Source: UBA5336 sp964415675 (GTDB lineage Bacteria > Pseudomonadota > Alphaproteobacteria > Caulobacterales > Hyphomonadaceae). Taken from it: 64,000 nucleotides of DNA. The notes under the pieces were generated by a model, which saw only the letters and a program-made list of their open reading frames with translations, did not search any database and had not been told where the DNA came from. Positions within the stretch are counted from its first letter, which is position 1; the number at the start of each line of letters is the position of its first letter. The position numbers and the translations under genes are program-made. Below, piece by piece: positions 44,377-52,760 of this stretch. The stretch is from assembly GCA_964415675.1 (NCBI GenBank), contig CAYQBG010000014.1:53346-117345 (forward strand), given 5' to 3'.

Positions 44377-44447
44377 GTTTCTGAGCTTGACCCACCGCCA
44401 CGCTGTGGCAGCGTATTGTTGGTCTACTGTTGAAAAGGCAGGCTTCA

Positions 44448-44849
44448 ATGATCGGCATCGTCGTGGTCAGTCATGGCAATCTCGCCCGCGAGCTTGTCGC
44501 AGCAACCGAACATGTTGTCGGCGAACAGCGCCGGTTTCGCTCGATCGCGATCGAAGCGGAAGACGATATCGAAGCGCGCCGCGAGCAGATTCGCGATACC
44601 GCAAAGGCCTGTGATGATGGTTCGGGCGTCATCATCCTCACCGACATGTTTGGCGGCACGCCGTCGAATCTCGCCATTTCCGTGATGAAATCCGGACAGG
44701 TGGAAGTGCTGGCCGGGGTGAACCTGCCCATGCTCATCAAGCTGGCGGAAGTGCGCGGCGAGGTGACGCTCGACGAAGCCGCAGAGATCGCGACCGAAGC
44801 GGGCCGCAAATATATCTCGATCGCCTCGAAACTCCTCAATACGGCCTGA
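44448..44849 (+). CDS. PTS EIIA component of the mannose family (regulatory)
   Basis: 133 residues from ATG 44448, supported by AAGGCAGG upstream. Phosphorylated by HPr on the His of IGIVVVSHGNLARELVAA. Other landmarks: VIILTDMFGGTPSNLAISVM and NLPMLIKLAE. In alphaproteobacteria this EIIA-Man-like protein has no sugar permease and serves in the nitrogen/carbon regulatory PTS. The HPr gene follows after 17 nt. The HPr kinase gene hprK, usually just upstream in relatives, is not there; an AbgT transporter occupies the place. Confidence 0.92.
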   Translation: MIGIVVVSHGNLARELVAATEHVVGEQRRFRSIAIEAEDDIEARREQIRDTAKACDDGSGVIILTDMFGGTPSNLAISVMKSGQVEVLAGVNLPMLIKLAEVRGEVTLDEAAEIATEAGRKYISIASKLLNTA

Positions 44850-44866
44850 CAGGGATCCATCAGCCA

Positions 44867-45157
44867 ATGGGACTTGCAGGCCAGCGCGTCAGGATCGTCA
44901 ACACAAAGGGGCTTCATGCCCGCGCCGCAGCCGCCCTGTCGCGTCTCGCCAGCGAATATGAAGCACGCGTCACTGTCTCGCATGAGGCTGCCAGCGCCGA
45001 CGCGCGTTCCATCATGGATCTTCTCCTGCTGGTCGGCAGCAAGGACTGCGAGATCGAAATCCTGGCAGAAGGGCCCGATGCCGAAGCGGCGGTCACGGCG
45101 ATTGCCAGCCTTGTGGCCGACGGTTTCGGCGAACGCGACCCGCCTGTGGGGAGTTGA
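44867..45157 (+). CDS. ptsH: PTS phosphocarrier protein HPr
   Basis: 96 residues. The phosphorylation-site His is in IVNTKGLHARAAAALSRLA. The regulatory Ser region ASADARSIMDLLLLVGSK matches the site used by HPr kinase, so serine phosphorylation is possible even though hprK is not at this locus. Forms an operon with the EIIA gene upstream; EI must be encoded elsewhere. Confidence 0.95.
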   Translation: MGLAGQRVRIVNTKGLHARAAAALSRLASEYEARVTVSHEAASADARSIMDLLLLVGSKDCEIEILAEGPDAEAAVTAIASLVADGFGERDPPVGS

Positions 45158-45159
45158 TT

Positions 45160-45720
45160 TCAGGAACCGCGCGGACGCCCATCACCATTGGCAGACGCCG
45201 CACGTCGGCGCTCGGCCTGCTGGCGCTCCTCGCGGTCGGGATCCGGCGCTCTCAGGGCCGAAATGACCACGGTGACCGAGCCGTCTTCGGAATAGTCGCG
45301 GGCAAGCCCCAGAATGACATCTGCGAACTCTTCGGGGCTGACACGACGGTCAAGATTAGGATCGAACCGCACGGGATTGGCAAGCGTCTCGTCGCGCGTC
45401 GGCAGGTCACGCGCCCAGGCTTGCTGCTCAAGTGCGGTCAGCACGCCGTTCCCGTCAGCATCCGCTTCATCGAATGCGCGTGCGATACCCGCCTCAATTT
45501 CATCCTCCACCACCACGCCGTCGCCATTGGCATCAAAGCTGATGAAAAGGCCGCCCCCGGGAAGCAGGCGCTCGCGCGGGGCCCCTGCCCTGACAGGCTT
45601 TTTGAGCTCGCCACCTCCCGGTAACCTGACCAGTTCGGGCGACTTTTCATCTGCGCCGGCCGCCAATGAGCCGTCTGAAAAGCCCAGGCAGACAAGTAGT
45701 GAAGAAAGCAGGACACGCAT
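45160..45720 (-). CDS. Secreted EF-hand calcium-binding protein
   Basis: 186 residues with a signal peptide (MRVLLSSLLVCLGFSDGSLA). Three EF-hand-like loops follow: DANGDGVVVEDE, DADGNGVLTALE and a weaker DPNLDRRVSPEE. The spacing gives one canonical pair plus a third single hand. Likely periplasmic Ca2+ binding. The last ~30 residues are Arg/Glu-rich and polar. Function unknown; similar small EF-hand proteins are common in alphaproteobacteria. Convergent with ptsH, with only 2 nt between the stops. Confidence 0.85.
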   Translation of the reverse strand: MRVLLSSLLVCLGFSDGSLAAGADEKSPELVRLPGGGELKKPVRAGAPRERLLPGGGLFISFDANGDGVVVEDEIEAGIARAFDEADADGNGVLTALEQQAWARDLPTRDETLANPVRFDPNLDRRVSPEEFADVILGLARDYSEDGSVTVVISALRAPDPDREERQQAERRRAASANGDGRPRGS

Positions 45721-45820
45721 GGGAGCACTCGCGCCAGGAAGGTTACTCTGTCAACAGACTAAACGATTGTGGCATGAATACCACATGACGATCATTTTAT
45801 TTGCAGTTGGAGGTGCCTGC

Positions 45821-46147
45821 TCAGACCGAGAAACTGGTTCCGCACCCACAAGCGGCGGTGGCGTTTGGGTTGTTGATGCGGAAGGCCGCGCCAATCAGCT
45901 CGGTTGAGAAATCAATCTCGGCGCCGCGCAGGAATTCAAGGCTCATCTCGTCAATGACGACCTGCGCGCCGTCCCGCTCGACCACGAGGTCGCCCTGTTC
46001 GACGCTCTTTGCGAAATCGAAACGGTAGGAAAAACCGGAACAGCCGCCACCATCGACGGCCACGCGCAACGCTGTAGCGTCCGGCTGTCTGGCCAGAATC
46101 GCCTTAATGCGGTCTGCAGCGGACTGAGATAAGGTCACATCAATCAT
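45821..46147 (-). CDS. erpA: A-type iron-sulfur carrier (ErpA/IscA family)
   Basis: 108 residues from ATG 46147. Carries or delivers Fe-S clusters. The three conserved Cys are seen: one in VAVDGGGCSGFSYRFDF and two in NATAACGCGTSFSV. Other landmarks: SQSAADRIKAILARQ and FLRGAEIDFSTELIGAAFRI. Divergent from dgt with 27 nt between the two start codons. I use erpA because of the dgt context in relatives; IscA cannot be excluded by sequence reading. Confidence 0.88.
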   Translation of the reverse strand: MIDVTLSQSAADRIKAILARQPDATALRVAVDGGGCSGFSYRFDFAKSVEQGDLVVERDGAQVVIDEMSLEFLRGAEIDFSTELIGAAFRINNPNATAACGCGTSFSV

Positions 46148-46174
46148 GACACGAATATAGGAAAGGAGAAGCGT

Positions 46175-47359
46175 TTGGAAAAGCCCGTTCGTCCACTCGC
46201 ACGCTGGGCCAGCGATCCGGCGAGGTCGCGCGGCCGCTTCTATGACGAGCCGTCCTCGGCTACGCGCACAGTGTTTCAGCGTGACCGGGACCGGATCATT
46301 CATGCCAGCGCCTTTCGCCGACTGAAGCAGAAGACACAGGTCTTCGTGGCCCATGAAGGCGATCATTATCGCACAAGGCTGACCCATTCGCTTGAAGTGG
46401 CGCAGATCGCCCGCTCCATTGCGCGCACCCTGGCCCTGGACGAAGACCTCGCCGAGGCCCTGGCGCTTGTCCATGATGTGGGCCATCCGCCCTTCGGTCA
46501 TGCCGGCGAGGACCAGCTCGACGACTGCATGCGCGAGTATGAAGGCTTCGACCACAATGCCCAGACGCTGCGCGTCGTCACCCGGCTTGAGGCGCGCTAT
46601 CCGCATTTTGATGGTCTCAATCTCAGCTGGGAGACACTGGAAGGGCTGGTCAAGCATAATGGCCCCCTGCTGACGCCGGAGACCGGAATCGAAGACCTGC
46701 CGGCCGCCTTTCGAGATTTTGCCTGGCTTGAAGAGCTCGAACTGCGCACATATGCCGGGCCCGAAGCGCAGGTCGCTGCCCTGTCGGACGATATTGCCTA
46801 TAACAATCACGATATTGATGACGGCCTGGCCGCAGGGCTGTTCACCGCTGACGACCTCATGGATATTCCGCTTGTCGGTGATGTCTTTGCCAGGGTGCGC
46901 GAGGACTATCCCGCGCTAGATGATCGCCGTGTCGCCTTTGAGGCGGTGCGCCGCCTGATCGGGATCTGGATCAATGACCTGACCGGGGAATCCTCGCGGC
47001 GGCTGGAGGAGGACAAGCCGCAAACCGTTGAGGATGTGCGCGCCAATCAGCGGCCGGTCATCGCCTTTTCCGATGAGCATGACCAGCGCCAGAGAGCCCT
47101 GCGCGCTTTCCTCTATGAGCGCATGTACAAGCATTATCGCGTCAACCGGATGCGCAGCCAGGCCAAGCGGATCCTGAAAGACCTGTTTGAACTGTTCCTG
47201 AATGAGCCCGAGACCCTGCCGCCGCCCTGGCGCCAGGACGCTGAGCAGGTGTCCGGGTCGCGCCGCGCAAGGCTGGTCTGCGACTATGTCGCCGGAATGA
47301 CCGACAGTTTCGCCATCGAGGAGCACCGGCGCCTGTTCAATCTCGAACCGATGTATTGA
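46175..47359 (+). CDS. dgt: Deoxyguanosinetriphosphate triphosphohydrolase-like protein
   Basis: 394 residues from TTG 46175, with AGGAG six nt upstream. HD-domain hydrolase; family reaction is dGTP to deoxyguanosine and triphosphate, affecting dNTP pools. Seen: FQRDRDRIIHASAFRRLKQK, KTQVFVAHEGDHYRTRLTHS, metal-binding LVHDVGHPPFGHAGEDQLD, LEGLVKHNGPLL and LSDDIAYNNHDIDDGL. In many alphaproteobacteria argS follows dgt; here the SPOR gene follows directly. Confidence 0.94.
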   Translation: MEKPVRPLARWASDPARSRGRFYDEPSSATRTVFQRDRDRIIHASAFRRLKQKTQVFVAHEGDHYRTRLTHSLEVAQIARSIARTLALDEDLAEALALVHDVGHPPFGHAGEDQLDDCMREYEGFDHNAQTLRVVTRLEARYPHFDGLNLSWETLEGLVKHNGPLLTPETGIEDLPAAFRDFAWLEELELRTYAGPEAQVAALSDDIAYNNHDIDDGLAAGLFTADDLMDIPLVGDVFARVREDYPALDDRRVAFEAVRRLIGIWINDLTGESSRRLEEDKPQTVEDVRANQRPVIAFSDEHDQRQRALRAFLYERMYKHYRVNRMRSQAKRILKDLFELFLNEPETLPPPWRQDAEQVSGSRRARLVCDYVAGMTDSFAIEEHRRLFNLEPMY

Positions 47360-47429
47360 GGCGCACGGCAAGATTTGGCCAGAATCGCGTCATAACATCT
47401 GCACGCAGTGTGGTCGCAGTTTAGCGCTC

Positions 47430-47456
47430 GTTAACGCTGGCGGGGATAGCGTTAAC
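47430..47456. promoter_or_regulatory. GTTAACGC/GCGTTAAC inverted repeat ahead of the SPOR-nagZ-scpAB operon
   Basis: Perfect 8-bp arms (47430-47437 and 47449-47456) with an 11-nt spacer, 29 bp before the SPOR start codon. Each arm contains TTAAC, the CtrA half-site sequence, but the spacing and orientation do not match TTAA-N7-TTAA. A dimeric repressor site is the simpler reading. Confidence 0.35.
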
Positions 47457-47485
47457 AGATTGAAGGCAATTCTCGAGGGGCTCTG

Positions 47486-48331
47486 ATGATCCGAGACAGC
47501 CATGACCGTTTCGATTTTGGTCCGTCGGACGACCAGTATCGCAGTTTCGACACAGGCGAGGAAGAGACCGCGCGCGGACCGCTGATCCTGGCGCTGGCCG
47601 CAGGCGTCCTGATTGTTTTCGCTGCGGTGGTCTGGAACACTTACCGGCAGGGCGTGCGCGACGGGTCCGGCGGCGTGCCGCTTATTACTGCCGATGCCGG
47701 TCCATACAAGCGCCAGCCCGATGATGCGGGCGGCGTGCCGACCCCCAATCTCGATACGCGTCTGTATGATGAAATGGACGGGAGCGAACGGACCGAGCCT
47801 GAAGAGCCCGAAGCCGGGGAGATCCTGCAGGGCGGACCGCCGCTGGAACTTCGGCCGGAATTCGATGATGGCACATCGGATCCCGAAACCGGCATGCCCA
47901 ATGCCCTGAGCGAGGAAGTGCGCCGGCTTGCCGACCTGGAAGGCCGGCCCGATGAGATCGATGAAAGCGGCATCGATCTCGCTGCGATCAGCGAAGCCCC
48001 ACTTCCTGCGCCGGCACAAACCCCAGAAGCCCCGCCCGAACGCGAGCCTGGGCCAGAGCCGCGTTTCGATTTCGATCCGCGCGGTAAATACCTGGTCCAG
48101 ATCGCGGCCTTTCGCGATCCCGCAGCCGCTGAATCCGCCTGGACGCAGGCGGTCGCCGAGAATGAAGCGATTTTCCGCGGCGCCGGGCGCGACATCCAGC
48201 GGGCCGATCTCGGCGCCCGAGGAACGTTTTACCGTCTGCGGGCGAGCGCCTTCGCCGATCGCGATACCGCAGGGGAATTCTGCGCCGCACTGAAGGCCGC
48301 TGGCAGCGACTGTATTGTGGTCCAGAGATGA
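47486..48331 (+). CDS. SPOR domain membrane protein
   Basis: 281 residues. One N-terminal-in membrane helix (GPLILALAAGVLIVFAAVVW) after a short acidic cytoplasmic part; a long Pro/Glu/Asp-rich periplasmic linker (about residues 60-200); and a C-terminal SPOR domain (GKYLVQIAAFRDPAAAESAW, then ADLGARGTFYRLRASAFADR, then CAALKAAGSDCIVV). SPOR domains bind denuded glycan strands at division septa. The stop overlaps the nagZ start (ATGA), tying peptidoglycan binding and muropeptide recycling in one operon with scpAB. Confidence 0.92.
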   Translation: MIRDSHDRFDFGPSDDQYRSFDTGEEETARGPLILALAAGVLIVFAAVVWNTYRQGVRDGSGGVPLITADAGPYKRQPDDAGGVPTPNLDTRLYDEMDGSERTEPEEPEAGEILQGGPPLELRPEFDDGTSDPETGMPNALSEEVRRLADLEGRPDEIDESGIDLAAISEAPLPAPAQTPEAPPEREPGPEPRFDFDPRGKYLVQIAAFRDPAAAESAWTQAVAENEAIFRGAGRDIQRADLGARGTFYRLRASAFADRDTAGEFCAALKAAGSDCIVVQR

Positions 48332-49374
48332 CCTTGTCTGCCAATGCGTCCATCCTGACGGTGTCGGGACCTGAACTGACGCGCGATGAGCGCGACTTCC
48401 TCGCCGATGCGCGCCCCTGGGGGCTGATCCTGATGGGACGGTCGCTGAAGACACGCAGGCAGGTGCGCTCACTGGTCGATGATATCTGGTCTGCACTCGG
48501 ACGCGAATGCCTGATCTTCATCGACCAGGAAGGCGGACGGGTTGCGCGGCTGAAACCGCCCGAATGGCCGCTCTTTCCGCGCGGGGCACAATATGGCGCC
48601 CTGTACGCGCAAGATCCTGCGGGGGCCTGCGAGGCGATCTATCTCGCCCATCGGCTGATGGCGCATGAGCTTCGCGAGATCGGCATCCATGCCGACTGCG
48701 CCCCCGTCCTGGACGTGCCGGTTCCCGGTGCGCATGACGTGATCGGCGACCGCGCGCTTGCCGAGACCGCCGACGCAATTGCGATTCTCGGCCGCAACGC
48801 GCTGAGAGGGCTGGCCGATGGCGGTGTCGCAGGCGTGATCAAGCATATCCCCGGCCATGGGCGCGCAAAGAGCGACAGCCATCTCGAACTGCCGCATGTC
48901 GATGCGCCAATTGAAGCACTGGAGCGTGATTTTGCGCCCTTTGCAGCCCTCTCTGACGCGCCGATGGCGATGACCGCGCATATCGCCTATGACGCCATCG
49001 CGCCCGGAGAAGCGGCAACACTGTCGCGAACCGTGATAAATGACATCATCCGCACACGAATCGGTTTTGATGGCTTGCTGATGACAGATGATCTCGAAAT
49101 GAAGGCCCTTGGCGGAACCCTGCGCGAGCGGGTAGACGGCGCCCTGGCGGCCGGTTGCGACGTCATGCTTCTGGCGCTGGGCTTCCTCAATGATCCTGGC
49201 GAGATCCTGTCTGTGATGCGCCAGACCGCAGAGGCCACGCCGGACCTGTCGGGTAAGTCCCTTCAGCGGGCCATGCGGGCAGATGCCGCTGCCGGTATGC
49301 CACTCGCTTTCGACGCGCCGGAAGCGCGGGCACGTCTGGATAGCCTTATTCCTCCCATGGGGGCCGCGGCATGA
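48328..49374 (+). CDS. nagZ: Beta-N-acetylhexosaminidase (GH3, NagZ)
   Basis: 348 residues. Cleaves GlcNAc from 1,6-anhydro-muropeptides in cell-wall recycling. Seen: LIFIDQEGGRVARLKPPEWP, the Asp/His dyad loop VIKHIPGHGRAKSDSHLELP (acid-base His), and the nucleophile Asp in GLLMTDDLEMKAL. Single GH3 domain without the second domain of larger GH3 enzymes, as expected for cytoplasmic NagZ. Both ends overlap neighbours by 4 nt (ATGA), so SPOR-nagZ-scpA are translationally coupled. Confidence 0.96.
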   Translation: MTLSANASILTVSGPELTRDERDFLADARPWGLILMGRSLKTRRQVRSLVDDIWSALGRECLIFIDQEGGRVARLKPPEWPLFPRGAQYGALYAQDPAGACEAIYLAHRLMAHELREIGIHADCAPVLDVPVPGAHDVIGDRALAETADAIAILGRNALRGLADGGVAGVIKHIPGHGRAKSDSHLELPHVDAPIEALERDFAPFAALSDAPMAMTAHIAYDAIAPGEAATLSRTVINDIIRTRIGFDGLLMTDDLEMKALGGTLRERVDGALAAGCDVMLLALGFLNDPGEILSVMRQTAEATPDLSGKSLQRAMRADAAAGMPLAFDAPEARARLDSLIPPMGAAA

Positions 49375-50204
49375 GCGATGAAGCCATCAGCATCGACGTA
49401 CTGTCAGCCGAAGCCGGCGAGGCGGAAGCTGATGACGTCTTCTGCGTCGATACCGACGTCTATGAAGGCCCACTCCACCTGTTGCTGGAATTGGCGCGCC
49501 GACAGAAGGTCGATCTTCTGCAGGTCTCGATCCTGACGCTGGCTGAGCAATACCTCGAATTCATCCAGGAGGCGAAGGCCAGCCGTATCGATCTGGCCGC
49601 CGACTATCTGCTGATGGCCGCCTGGCTGGCTTATCTGAAATCGAGGCTGCTGCTTCCGAGGCCGGAAAAACCCGAAAACGAAGGCGCCGATAGCGAGGAT
49701 ATGGCCCAGCGCCTCGCCTTTCGCCTGAAACGGCTCGATGCCATGCGTGACGCCGCAAAAGAACTGATGGGTGGGCCCATTCTCGGCGAACGTGTTTTCC
49801 TGCGCGGAGACCCTGAACAGCCAAGGGTCGTCAAACATACCGAATACGACACCTCACTCTGGCACCTGATGCAGGCCTTTGGCGGCATCCGCGCACGCAA
49901 GACAAAGGCCGCGCCCCACCGGATCGAAAAACAGTTCGTTCTGCCGCTGGAAAGTGCCCGCCAGAGCCTGAAATCCCTGAGCACCGAGCTGAAGGAGTGG
50001 GCGAGCCTCGATGTGATCCGTGGCCAGCTCAGGAATATCGAACCCGACCTGCCGACGCGATCAGTCACCGCCTCCGTCTTCTCCGCCGCACTGGAGCTGA
50101 CGCGTGACGGCGATGTCGATATGCGCCAGGATTTGCACTTCGCCCCGCTTTATCTGCGCGGGGCGGGGGCTGACAATATGGAGGCTGCCAATGACACCGC
50201 CTGA
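49371..50204 (+). CDS. scpA: Segregation and condensation protein A
   Basis: 277 residues. Kleisin of the SMC-ScpAB condensin. Seen: the N-terminal YEGPLHLLLELARRQKVDLL with SILTLAEQYLEFI, DLAADYLLMAAWLAYLKSRL, and the C-terminal winged-helix region SVTASVFSAALELTRDGDVD with FAPLYLR. Between them lies a variable Asp/Glu-rich linker. scpB starts within its last codons, so the complex is made together. The smc gene is elsewhere. Confidence 0.95.
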   Translation: MSDEAISIDVLSAEAGEAEADDVFCVDTDVYEGPLHLLLELARRQKVDLLQVSILTLAEQYLEFIQEAKASRIDLAADYLLMAAWLAYLKSRLLLPRPEKPENEGADSEDMAQRLAFRLKRLDAMRDAAKELMGGPILGERVFLRGDPEQPRVVKHTEYDTSLWHLMQAFGGIRARKTKAAPHRIEKQFVLPLESARQSLKSLSTELKEWASLDVIRGQLRNIEPDLPTRSVTASVFSAALELTRDGDVDMRQDLHFAPLYLRGAGADNMEAANDTA

Positions 50205-51000
50205 TAGTGAACGTCTCGAAGACGCACCTGAAAATATTCGCCAGGCCGTACGCCAGCTGTCTTTCGCAAAGCGCACCGCCGGTCAGGTTCTGGCCGCCAG
50301 CGGCACCCGGGAAAAAGTGTCCGCATCCAACGGACCGCGCACCGGCATGGCCGAGGCTGTGCGCCGCGCTGAAGCCATCCTGTTCGCCGCCGGCGAACCA
50401 TTGCCCGCCGAATCGGTCGCCGAAGTGTTGCCCCAGGGGTTCGACGCCGCCGAAGTCCTGATGGCGCTGAAGAGCCAGTATCACGGCCGCGGGGTGGAAC
50501 TTGTCGAAGTTGCCGGCAAATGGCGCTTCCAGAGTGCGTCGGATCTCGACTTCCTCTTTGTCGAAGAGCGCCACGAGCAGAAAAAGCTCAGCCAGGCCGC
50601 GCTCGAAACCCTGGCCATCATCGCCTATGGCCAGCCGGTGACGCGCGCGGAGATCGAAGCGGTTCGCGGCGTGGCCGTCTCCAAGGGCACAATCGATACG
50701 CTGATGGAGACCGGCTGGATCCGTATCAAGGGCCGCCGGCAGACGCCCGGTCGCCCCGTCACCTATGGAACCACCGACAGTTTTCTGGAGCATTTCGGGC
50801 TGGAAAGCCTCGCGGTCCTGCCCGGCAAGGCCGATCTCGAAGCCGAAGGGCTCTTGTCCGATGTCGTCCCCGATGACTTCAAGCTGCCCGGGGAATCCGA
50901 TGGTGGAGACGAGCCTGACGAGGAGGCGCCCCTCAATGGCGAGGGCGATGACGGCGAATTCATCACCGATTTCCACGAGGCGGAAGCGGCTGCCGAATAG
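50191..51000 (+). CDS. scpB: Segregation and condensation protein B
   Basis: 269 residues from ATG 50191 (GGAGG ten nt upstream), overlapping scpA by 14 nt. Two winged-helix domains: AEAVRRAEAILFAAGEPLPA, KWRFQSASDLDFLF, LSQAALETLAIIAYGQPVTR, IEAVRGVAVSKGTIDTLMET and GWIRIKGRRQTPGRPVTYGT. The acidic C-terminal tail after about residue 205 is long. tatA, which often follows scpB in relatives, is not present; a convergent gene begins after a hairpin. Confidence 0.96.
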   Translation: MTPPDSERLEDAPENIRQAVRQLSFAKRTAGQVLAASGTREKVSASNGPRTGMAEAVRRAEAILFAAGEPLPAESVAEVLPQGFDAAEVLMALKSQYHGRGVELVEVAGKWRFQSASDLDFLFVEERHEQKKLSQAALETLAIIAYGQPVTRAEIEAVRGVAVSKGTIDTLMETGWIRIKGRRQTPGRPVTYGTTDSFLEHFGLESLAVLPGKADLEAEGLLSDVVPDDFKLPGESDGGDEPDEEAPLNGEGDDGEFITDFHEAEAAAE

Positions 51001-51010
51001 AGACCGGTTC

Positions 51011-51042
51011 GGCCGGCTCCGGGAAAGGTCCAGCCGCCGGCC
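51011..51042. terminator. Hairpin between convergent scpB and DUF2155 genes
   Basis: GGCCGGC (51011-51017) pairs with GCCGGCC (51036-51042) over an 18-nt loop. It lies in the 63-bp gap between two convergent stops and could end transcripts from both sides. Confidence 0.45.
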
Positions 51043-51063
51043 CTGTCGCCCCCTTTTGCAAGT

Positions 51064-51633
51064 CTATTCTTCGGCAGGCACGTCCGGCGCTGGTGTGGCT
51101 GCACATTCGATCACCCATACATCATAGACCGGATGTTCCAGCGCGTTCAGGCCGGGTGACGAGGCAAACATCCAGCCCGAGAAGATGCGCGGTTCGGCCT
51201 CGGCGTTCTCATCAATGATATCCGCCATGGGCTTGAGCGAATCGACCTGAAGAAAGGCCGCGCTTTCGGGCACTTCTTCCGGCGGAGTCTGGTAACAGAC
51301 CTGCAGATGTACCCGCAGAGAGCCGAATTCGAATGGCTGTCCGACCCGCATCCGGAAGTCGGTAGAGCGACCGGTAATCTTGTCGAGCCCGCGCAGTGTG
51401 GCGGCCTGGCGCTTGTTCCAGGTGCGTGGGCGGGCTCTAGGCGTTTCGATACTATCCGTGTCTGCGCCAGCCTCGTCCGACACTGTTTCCGACTGGCTGT
51501 CACTGGTCCCTTCACCAGGCAGCGCGTCGCTTGCATCCTCGCGCGGGTCCTCCGCAGGCGCCGTCTGCGCCGCCGAAATGGCGCCGAGAGCGGCCACAGA
51601 TACAGCCATCAGGCCGAGGCGCAGGCGGTTCAT
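51064..51633 (-). CDS. DUF2155 domain secreted protein
   Basis: 189 residues. Signal peptide (LRLGLMAVSVAALGAISAAQ), an acidic Ser/Asp/Glu-rich stretch (about 25-70), then the DUF2155 domain: ATLRGLDKITGRSTDFRMRV, VHLQVCYQTPPEEVPESAAF, and the diagnostic FSGWMFASSPGLNALEHPVY followed by DVWVIEC. The two Cys may form a disulfide. Likely periplasmic; function unknown. Its first codons overlap the end of the MlaD gene. NDUFA12-MlaD-DUF2155 is a conserved alphaproteobacterial trio. Confidence 0.92.
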   Translation of the reverse strand: MNRLRLGLMAVSVAALGAISAAQTAPAEDPREDASDALPGEGTSDSQSETVSDEAGADTDSIETPRARPRTWNKRQAATLRGLDKITGRSTDFRMRVGQPFEFGSLRVHLQVCYQTPPEEVPESAAFLQVDSLKPMADIIDENAEAEPRIFSGWMFASSPGLNALEHPVYDVWVIECAATPAPDVPAEE

Positions 51634-52184
51634 TCCGGGTATCCTCCAGCACTGTTGCCGCTCGCAGGGTCGCTGCCAGCGCCATCGGAACCACTGTTTC
51701 CGCTGGCAAAGGATGCAAACAGCGTCAGCAGATCGACACTTCCCTGCGTGTTGACGATCATCGAACAGCCCGATCCGTCGAACAGGTCCTGGCCGTCCTT
51801 GCAGGCCGGCAACGGACCGAGCTCAAAGGCATCATACCCGGGATCGAGGCTGACATAAGCGCCGCCGAGCAACCCATCGGTCTGCACCCGTGCAACCGCG
51901 TCTTCATAGATGTTCAGCGTATCATCGACTGCCAGCACAGCCTGCGCTTCATTGGTTTGCGTGTCCAGCGAGATCGACTTGATCAAGCCGACCTTTACGC
52001 CGGCCACGCGGACATCGCCCCCGCGCGAGACGCCAGAGACGGAACTGAACCTTGCACCCAGTTCGCGTTTATCTCCGCTGCTGGCGCCCGCATCACCGCC
52101 ACGGGCAAGCGCAAACCAGAGGAAGACACCTGCCACGCCTACAACAGCGGCCCCTATCAGGGTCTCGACCAGCGACTCACGCAT
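51630..52184 (-). CDS. MlaD family (MCE domain) protein
   Basis: 184 residues from ATG 52184, overlapping the end of the NDUFA12 gene by 8 nt. One N-terminal membrane helix (LIGAAVVGVAGVFLWFALA) and a single MCE domain: ELGARFSSVSGVSRGGDVRV, AGVKVGLIKSISLDTQTNEA, GLLGGAYVSLDPGYDAFEL. The C-terminus is Ser/Gly-rich. MlaD-type proteins bind phospholipid between the membranes with an MlaFE ABC unit, which is not encoded here. Confidence 0.92.
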   Translation of the reverse strand: MRESLVETLIGAAVVGVAGVFLWFALARGGDAGASSGDKRELGARFSSVSGVSRGGDVRVAGVKVGLIKSISLDTQTNEAQAVLAVDDTLNIYEDAVARVQTDGLLGGAYVSLDPGYDAFELGPLPACKDGQDLFDGSGCSMIVNTQGSVDLLTLFASFASGNSGSDGAGSDPASGNSAGGYPE

Positions 52185-52569
52185 CCGGTGTCCAGGCCTC
52201 GTAATCGCTGTCTGCTGCCTGACGCGACCGGTCGGCACTGATCGCGCCTTTCGGTTTGGTCGCCCAGAGCGTGCCGGTCATGTTCGGCGTATGGTCGGTT
52301 TCCCAAGCCTTGCGCTTCAGCGGCGCCTCGGTCGGCGGCTCATCGAATGTGTGGTGAAGCCAGCCATGCCATTCGGCCGGCACCTTGGACGGCTCCGCAA
52401 GGCCGCGATAAATCACGTATCGGCGATAATAATCCTTGTCGTCCAGCGAGCTTCGCCGGTCTTCATAATAGCGGTTGCCATATTCATCCTCGCCGACGAA
52501 ATCTGATCGACGGCGGATATCGAACAGGGCGCCGAGTGTGGTGGAGTTCCACCAGGTGAAAAGCTTCAT
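52177..52569 (-). CDS. NDUFA12 family complex I accessory subunit
   Basis: 130 residues from ATG 52569 (a GTG two codons upstream is possible). Seen: FTWWNSTTLGALFDIRRRSD, FVGEDEYGNRYYEDRR, RRYVIYRGLAEPSKVPAEWH, GWLHHTFDEPP and the final KAWETDHTPNMTGT. This is the bacterial homologue of the mitochondrial complex I subunit NDUFA12 (B17.2), restricted among bacteria largely to alphaproteobacteria, which supports the host assignment. Confidence 0.95.
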   Translation of the reverse strand: MKLFTWWNSTTLGALFDIRRRSDFVGEDEYGNRYYEDRRSSLDDKDYYRRYVIYRGLAEPSKVPAEWHGWLHHTFDEPPTEAPLKRKAWETDHTPNMTGTLWATKPKGAISADRSRQAADSDYEAWTPDA

Positions 52570-52760
52570 GAACACGGGGGCTGGTCCTGATCTGTCGTTG
52601 TGGCCGCAATATGACCTTTCCGGGTTTGTAATTCCAGCCGCACCTGCAGCGCAACATCAAGCCCGTTAAAAGCTGGCGCGCTTCTTTGCGAGCGGGCAGA
52701 ATCCCACGAGTAGTAGCGGTCCTGAGTGACGGGATGGTCTGAAATGAAAAGGTGACAGGG

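Noticed and set aside
52570..52760. Possible cobalamin riboswitch before the NrdJ-like gene
   Set aside because: No B12-box-like sequence or conserved core was seen in the leader.
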